A stretch of 64,000 nt of DNA from Peromyscus leucopus (Eukaryota; Chordata; Mammalia; Rodentia; Cricetidae), in contig NC_051082.1 in assembly GCF_004664715.2 (NCBI RefSeq), forward strand, positions 6,469,072 to 6,533,071, written 5' to 3'. A program made the translations under genes and the position numbers. The notes beneath the pieces were generated by a model, which saw nothing but the letters and a program-made list of their open reading frames with translations, made no database searches and was not told the DNA's origin. Shown here one piece after another: positions 59,067 through 64,000 of the stretch; positions within the stretch are counted from its first letter, which is position 1; every line of letters begins with the position of its first letter.

Positions 59067-59149
59067 TCTCCTTCTACAAAAAAAGAAATCCATGAGAGAA
59101 ACTAGGTTTCACCAGGAAAGTTAACCACCAACCAAGGGATGGATAATGG

Positions 59150-60840
59150 AAAAAAAAAAAAAGTGTCTATCCGCTGTAGGAACACATTCAGCTATGAAAA
59201 TTTGCCATGGTGGCCCTTGCCTGGAATTGTGAGATAGAAGCAGGAAGGTTAGGGGCTATCCTCAGCCTCTTGTATAATATTAGCGGACCAGCCTTAATAT
59301 TATACATCCCAGGGGCTCAGGAGAGAGAACTACTAACCGCGAGGACTGTTTTTGGGAAATAGAATCTCAGCACACCGAGCTCTATCATCCACTTGCTTTA
59401 ATTCCTCTGGCATAACATCCTTTATACACAGCTTCAGTTCTGTTCTCATGTCTAGCTCCTTTCTTGCCTGATTTCTCTCTATATTTATCTACTGCTCCCT
59501 CTAAGTTCTATCTTAATTCTCTCATCTTACCTCTGCCTCATCTAGGTCCTTTGCAGCTTGTTCTTACTCAGCTAGTACTTCCCCAACTGGCTCTTCCTCA
59601 TCTTCCATCTCGTTCCTCTAGTCCTCTCTTCTAGCCCTTCAGTCTAGTTCTTCCCCATCTCAGTTTGTTCCTCTCAAGTTCTTACTCATCTAGTTCTTCC
59701 ATTCTCTTTTCTCTTCTCCGTCCCTCGTGCCCTGGAAGTCCTGGTATATAAAGCCAGGCTTCCAGGGTCAAACGGAGGGGTGATAAGAATCACATTGAGG
59801 GCTGGCGAGAGATGGCTCAGAGGTTAAGAGCACTGGCTGTTCTTCCAGAGGTCCTGAGTTCAATTCCCAGCAACCACATGGTGGTTCACAACCATCTGTA
59901 ACGAGATCTGGTGCCCTCTTCTGGCCTGCAGGCATACATGCAGGCAGAACACTGCATACTTAATTAATAAATAAATCTTAAAAAAAAAAAAAAGAATCAC
60001 ATTGAGAGGCAATAACCGTTAATTATCATTTGCAACCCCAAAGGGAAGTGACCAATGGGGAAATGAATTAACTAAAGGCTAAATTCGGGTAATATCTAAG
60101 AAGAGGGATCTTATGTGCTCAACTATAGCCTTAAACATGATTAGTAAAAAATGTTAAGAATCTATAAGTTGCTAGGTTAATGGGAGAAAATAAAACTGCC
60201 TTCTTTTTTCCTGTGGCCCCTATCTATCCAAGCTATCTGTCGTTTATCTTCAGGGTGGGAGGTGTGTTCAGTCCCTAGTGTACAGCTAGATGCCTCTGGT
60301 GATAGTTAAAGGGAGATCTGGAACTAGAGGTAAGGTTTGGGAAAGGAGGAAGTTAAGAAGGGAGGGTCCAAGCTAAATTGTGTAAAGCTTAACGTCCACC
60401 TGACCTAGGTGGTGTCTCCTTGTGGGATTTACCTTAAATCAGGAGACTTGCATGTGGACTGTTATCACTGCTAGTCCTTGAAAGTGGCTAAGGGAGATAT
60501 CTGATTCCAGAGAAAGCCTTTCCCGAGGCAGTTCTCCAAATACCTGGAATGTGTATGTCCAGAGAGTGATCAGTCCACACTGTCAGCCCTTCTTAGGGAA
60601 AAGTCAATTGGGAAAACTATGAAGGCACACATGATTTTCATAACAGAAGACAGCTGATATATCACAAGCCAAATAACACCAAAAGCTCCTTGGGATTTGG
60701 CTTCCTCTGGAGGAATTCCCTGATCCCTCCAGGTAGTGACTTTGCCATAACTAGCTGAGTTCTTATGATAGATTCCTGCAGCCCGCAGCACTCAGCTAAG
60801 GAGAGAGTTACAGGACAGTCTGGGCTATATTCAGAGGAGA
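59150..60840. other. Sirt4 first intron, 5' part
   Basis: Holds a pyrimidine-rich TCTAGTTCTTCC-type stretch at 59.38-59.75 kb followed by TATATAAAGCC, which looks like an old rodent LTR but is unproven, and a B2 at 59803-59985. No exon is evident. Confidence 0.4.
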
Positions 60841-60854
60841 GAGAGATGGTCCAT

Positions 60855-60885
60855 GGGGGGCGGGGGGGGGGGGGGGGGGGGGGGG
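60855..60885 (+). repeat. Poly-G tract
   Basis: Six G, one C, then 24 G. It may be a real SINE-linked homopolymer or a sequencing artefact. Confidence 0.85.
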
Positions 60886-60915
60886 AATATGCTAAGTGTA
60901 AGAAGTCAGTTACAG

Positions 60916-61305
60916 GGCTAGAGAGATGGCTCAGAGGTTAAGGGCACGGGCTGCTTTTCCAGAGGACCTGGGTTCAATTGCCAGCACCCACATGGTGGCT
61001 CACAACCTTCTGTAACTCTAGTTTCAGGTGATCAGACACCCTCTTCTGGCCTCTGCAAGCACTGGAAACAAAGGTGGTACACAAATACATGTGTAGGTAA
61101 AATATCCAAGCACATAAATTTTAATTTAAAGTTTGTAAAGTTGTTTTTTGCGGGGAGGGGCATGTTTCAAGACAGGGTTTCTCTGTGTAGCCCTGGCTGT
61201 CCTGGAACTCACTCTGTAGACCAGGCTGGCCTCAAACTCACTGAGATCCGCCTGCCTCTGCCTCCCAATGGCTGGGATTAAAGGCGTGTGCCACACACCC
61301 GTCTA
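60916..61305. repeat. SINEs in Sirt4 first intron
   Basis: A B2/B3 at 60916-61120 (plus) and a B1 at 61162-61305 (minus). Confidence 0.8.
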
Positions 61306-61752
61306 CTTATCTATATTTTTGTTAATATTATCCCTCCAAAGACTATTTGTTCTGTAACCCTACTTGTTTTAAATCAGAATTATTACTTTTTCTTCCTGTA
61401 GCCCAGGCCAAAGGTTACAGGATACACCCAGCTACACCGGACTTATCTTATTTCTCCATGAGATATTTGAATTCTAGTGTGTCCGTTGTTTGGGGGTTTG
61501 TTGTTATTGTTGCTGTGTTTTTCTACATGGTGCTGGGTATCAAACCCAGGACCTCTGCGACCCTAGGTAATCAATTATTCTATCACCAAGCTACGCTGCA
61601 GCCCAGTACGGCAGGTTTTTCGGGACGTTGTTCTGATCTTCCAGGCTTTTGATTTTATTCGCGTCTTCACGTACACACCTTCAAGTCCTTCATTTCCCCC
61701 ATAATGTCTGTTTACTGTACATTGTAGATTCTGCTATTTGGACACAGAAGAC

Positions 61753-61754
<2 letters not shown>

Positions 61755-61790
<36 letters not shown>
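61755..61790 (+). repeat. (CA)n upstream of Sirt4 coding exons
   Basis: About 17 CA units in the long first intron of Sirt4. Similar short CA runs lie at 56798-56827 and 63403-63430. Confidence 0.9.
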
Positions 61791-61794
<4 letters not shown>

Positions 61795-62096
61795 ACTTGC
61801 CTGTCAGGTTTTCTAATTGTAAAAACAAGCATTCGACATAGCTTTGGATATAATGCAGAAACTACCCAGCGACAGACAAACATTTTAGGCTTGGCTTCCT
61901 GCACTTGAGTTCAGGACCCGGCTTTCTCCGTGATATTCCCCCAACTACACGTGAAACAGCTTAACAACAGTCGGGTTTGGCTGGGACGAGCTGTTTTCCT
62001 CCGTGTCCCCTCAAGCCCCCCAAAACAAAAAGGACAAAGAGAATCTATTGTAAAAATGCATAGCGGGATTTCCTAAAGACGGATCAGAACACTTAC

Positions 62097-62210
62097 CGTC
62101 CACAATTTCCACCCAACCGTGGGACTGGCTCACTCCATGTGCATCTCGGGAAGTGTAGTCCACGAGGCGGACATAATCGGAAGAAAACTACAAGTCCCAC
62201 AATCCTGCGA
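62097..62210 (-). promoter_or_regulatory. Sirt4: Sirt4 noncoding first exon and promoter with ZNF143-like motifs
   Basis: On the minus strand a donor GACG/GTAAGT ends at 62097, about 3 kb upstream of the coding acceptor, fitting a 5' UTR exon. Two motifs resembling the ZNF143/Staf site (ACTACAAnTCCCA) lie at 62187-62205 (plus) and, weaker, at 62147-62161 (inverted). No TATA box is visible. The start site is inferred to lie near 62.15-62.22 kb; the upper boundary given is approximate. Confidence 0.6.
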
Positions 62211-62339
62211 GTCGACCGCGGTCCTCCCCTGACTTCCGTTTGTCCTTCCTGGTCAGCTCAGTTAAGGTTCCGGGTGTGCTGCGGCCATGCGGCCATGATT
62301 GCGTTTTGGAGTTTCTGTGTTTGGTTAGTTGGTTGGTTG

Positions 62340-64000
62340 GTCATTCTGTGTTGTTTTTTGAGACAGGGTCTCATGCGGCCTACTCTGACTCCAAACTCCT
62401 TGATCCACCTCAAGTGCTGGTATTAAGAGCTAGTGCCACCACGCCCGGCAAAGAGATGGTTAATGTTTCCACTGTCCTGCGTGCATAATAGCACCTAAAC
62501 AGCCCTACTTTAGGAATTCACCTTATTTTGTTGTTGTTGTTTATTTGTTTGATTTTTGGGACCAGGTTTCTCTTTGTCCTGGAACTCATTATGTAGACCA
62601 GGCTGGCCTACGAACTCAAGAGATCTCCCTACCTCTGCCCCTGAGTGCTGGGACTAAAGGCATAAAAGACACTTCATAGTATAGAATTGACTTGTTTTCT
62701 TCTTTATTTTTTGTTTATGTTGTTGTTTGTTTTGTTTTTTGAGACAGGGTCTTACTATGTAACCTTAGCTGTCCTAGAACTTGTTATGTAGACCAGGCTT
62801 GACCTTGAGCTCATAGAGATTTGCCTGCCTCCGCCTCCCCAGAACTGTGATTAAAGGCGTGCTCCACCACAGTTGGCAGAATTGACTCGTTTTCCTCTTC
62901 AGTACGTATATTCTCTTCCATTGCAAAGTAATTAAATCCCCTGCTATGAGTTATATATGGATGGGGGCCTGCCAGGTGGCTGAGCAGGTAAAGACTTGCT
63001 GCACAGGCCTGGCAACCCACATAAAGGTGGGAGGAGAGAACCAACTCCACAAAGTTGTCCTTTGCCCCACATCTGCACACATTTTTTATTTTTTTAAAAA
63101 GGGCCGCTCGGTGGTGGGGCAAACCTTCAATCCCAGCACTCGGGAGGCAGAGCCAGGCAGATCTCTGTGAGTTCGAGGCCAGCCTGGTTTGCAGAACGAG
63201 ATCCAGGACAGGAACCAAAACTACACAGAGAAACCCTGTCTCAAAAAAACCAAAAAATAAAAATTGAAAAATTAAAGAATTTTTAAAAAGGGATTATGGT
63301 ACTATAGAGATGAGACTCTGTCTCAAAAGGAATAAAGTAGGGAGTAAAAGAGGGGATCCCCAACATTCTCTGGACTCCACTGCCTCCCCTACACATATGC
63401 ACATACACCACACACACACACACACACACAACCAATGTGGATTATGAAGAAACACGTCCATAAATTTGAAAAAAAATGGATGTTTTTTTAAGTCAATCTG
63501 AGCAAAGCCAAGTATAATACAAAGAGACTCTTTTTGGTTTTTCGAGACAGGGTTTCTCCGTGTAGCCTTGGCTGTCCTGGAACTCGCTCTGTAGACCAAG
63601 CTGGCTTCGAACTCACTGAGATCCACCTGCCTCTGCCTCCCAAGTGCTGGGATTAAAGGTGTGTGCCACCACCGCCCAGCAATACATAGAGACTTATACA
63701 CTCACTGTCTTGACCAGAAAGCACAGAGGTTCACCTGCCTCTGACTCCCAAGTGCTGGGATCAAAGGCTCAGCTACTGTTTGATTTTTTTTTTTTCTTTT
63801 TTAGTTTTCTCAAGACAGGGTTTCAGGAAACCTTTTCTCGAAAAACAAACAAACAAACAAAAAATGCAAGGCAGTGGTGGCGAAGACCTTTAATCAGGAA
63901 GCAGAGCCAGGCGGATCTCTGTGAGTTCGAAGCCAGCCTGGTCTACAGAGCAAGATCCAGAACAACACAGAGAAACCCTGTCTCAAAAACCAAAAACAAA
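62340..64000. repeat. SINE cluster upstream of Sirt4
   Basis: Reversed B1 or B1-like copies at 62340-62450, 62552-62670, 62735-62878 and 63533-63690; plus-strand B1 at 63105-63250 and 63862-64000 (cut by the window edge). No gene seen. Confidence 0.8.

Overview
The window is nuclear DNA from a muroid rodent, most likely a cricetid (hamster, vole or deer-mouse group). The evidence is abundant B1 and B2/B3 SINEs, a rodent L1 3' end, ERVK-type LTR elements with 6-bp target duplications, and two recognisable single-copy loci: a pancreatic phospholipase A2 (Pla2g1b) family and Sirt4, which are neighbours in mammals. All real genes seen are on the minus strand with vertebrate intron-exon structure. 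Most open frames are chance or repeat-derived.

Layout. 1-3.2 kb: degenerate endogenous retrovirus (ERV) remains and a solo LTR. About 3.2-49.4 kb: a tandem array of at least five Pla2g1b-derived units, named A to E from left to right, each read right to left. A (exon 4 at 4.65 kb, exon 3 at 6.0 kb, part of exon 2 at 13.47 kb) is a pseudogene carrying a very young ERV in intron 2. A 500-base N gap follows. B (exon 3 at 15.1 kb, exon 2 at 16.6 kb) is a pseudogene with stops and no exon 1. C (19.8-24.1 kb) has a complete frame but a broken exon-1 donor and a degraded TATA box. D (27.66-45.28 kb) has all four exons, all splice sites, a TATA box and a polyadenylation signal intact; its intron 3 holds a 12.9-kb ERV that itself contains other elements and a Gng10 processed pseudogene. 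E is a lone decayed exon 4 at 47.8 kb. At about 49.44 kb the unit's 3' flank reappears inverted (to about 50.6 kb), marking a rearrangement junction. 50.6-55.9 kb is SINE-rich. 55.96-62.1 kb is Sirt4 (three coding exons, one noncoding first exon, ZNF143-like promoter motifs). 62.3-64 kb is SINE-rich.

Main point. The two paralogs with complete reading frames (C and D) keep the signal peptide and all 14 cysteines of a group IB secreted PLA2, but each has lost catalytic machinery by a different route. D has His48 to Arg, Tyr52 to Leu and Gly32 to Leu. C has Asp49 to Glu, Gly30 to Ala and Gly32 to Val. D therefore looks like an intact gene for a catalytically dead secreted PLA2-fold protein. A canonical active Pla2g1b is not in the window and presumably lies to the left.
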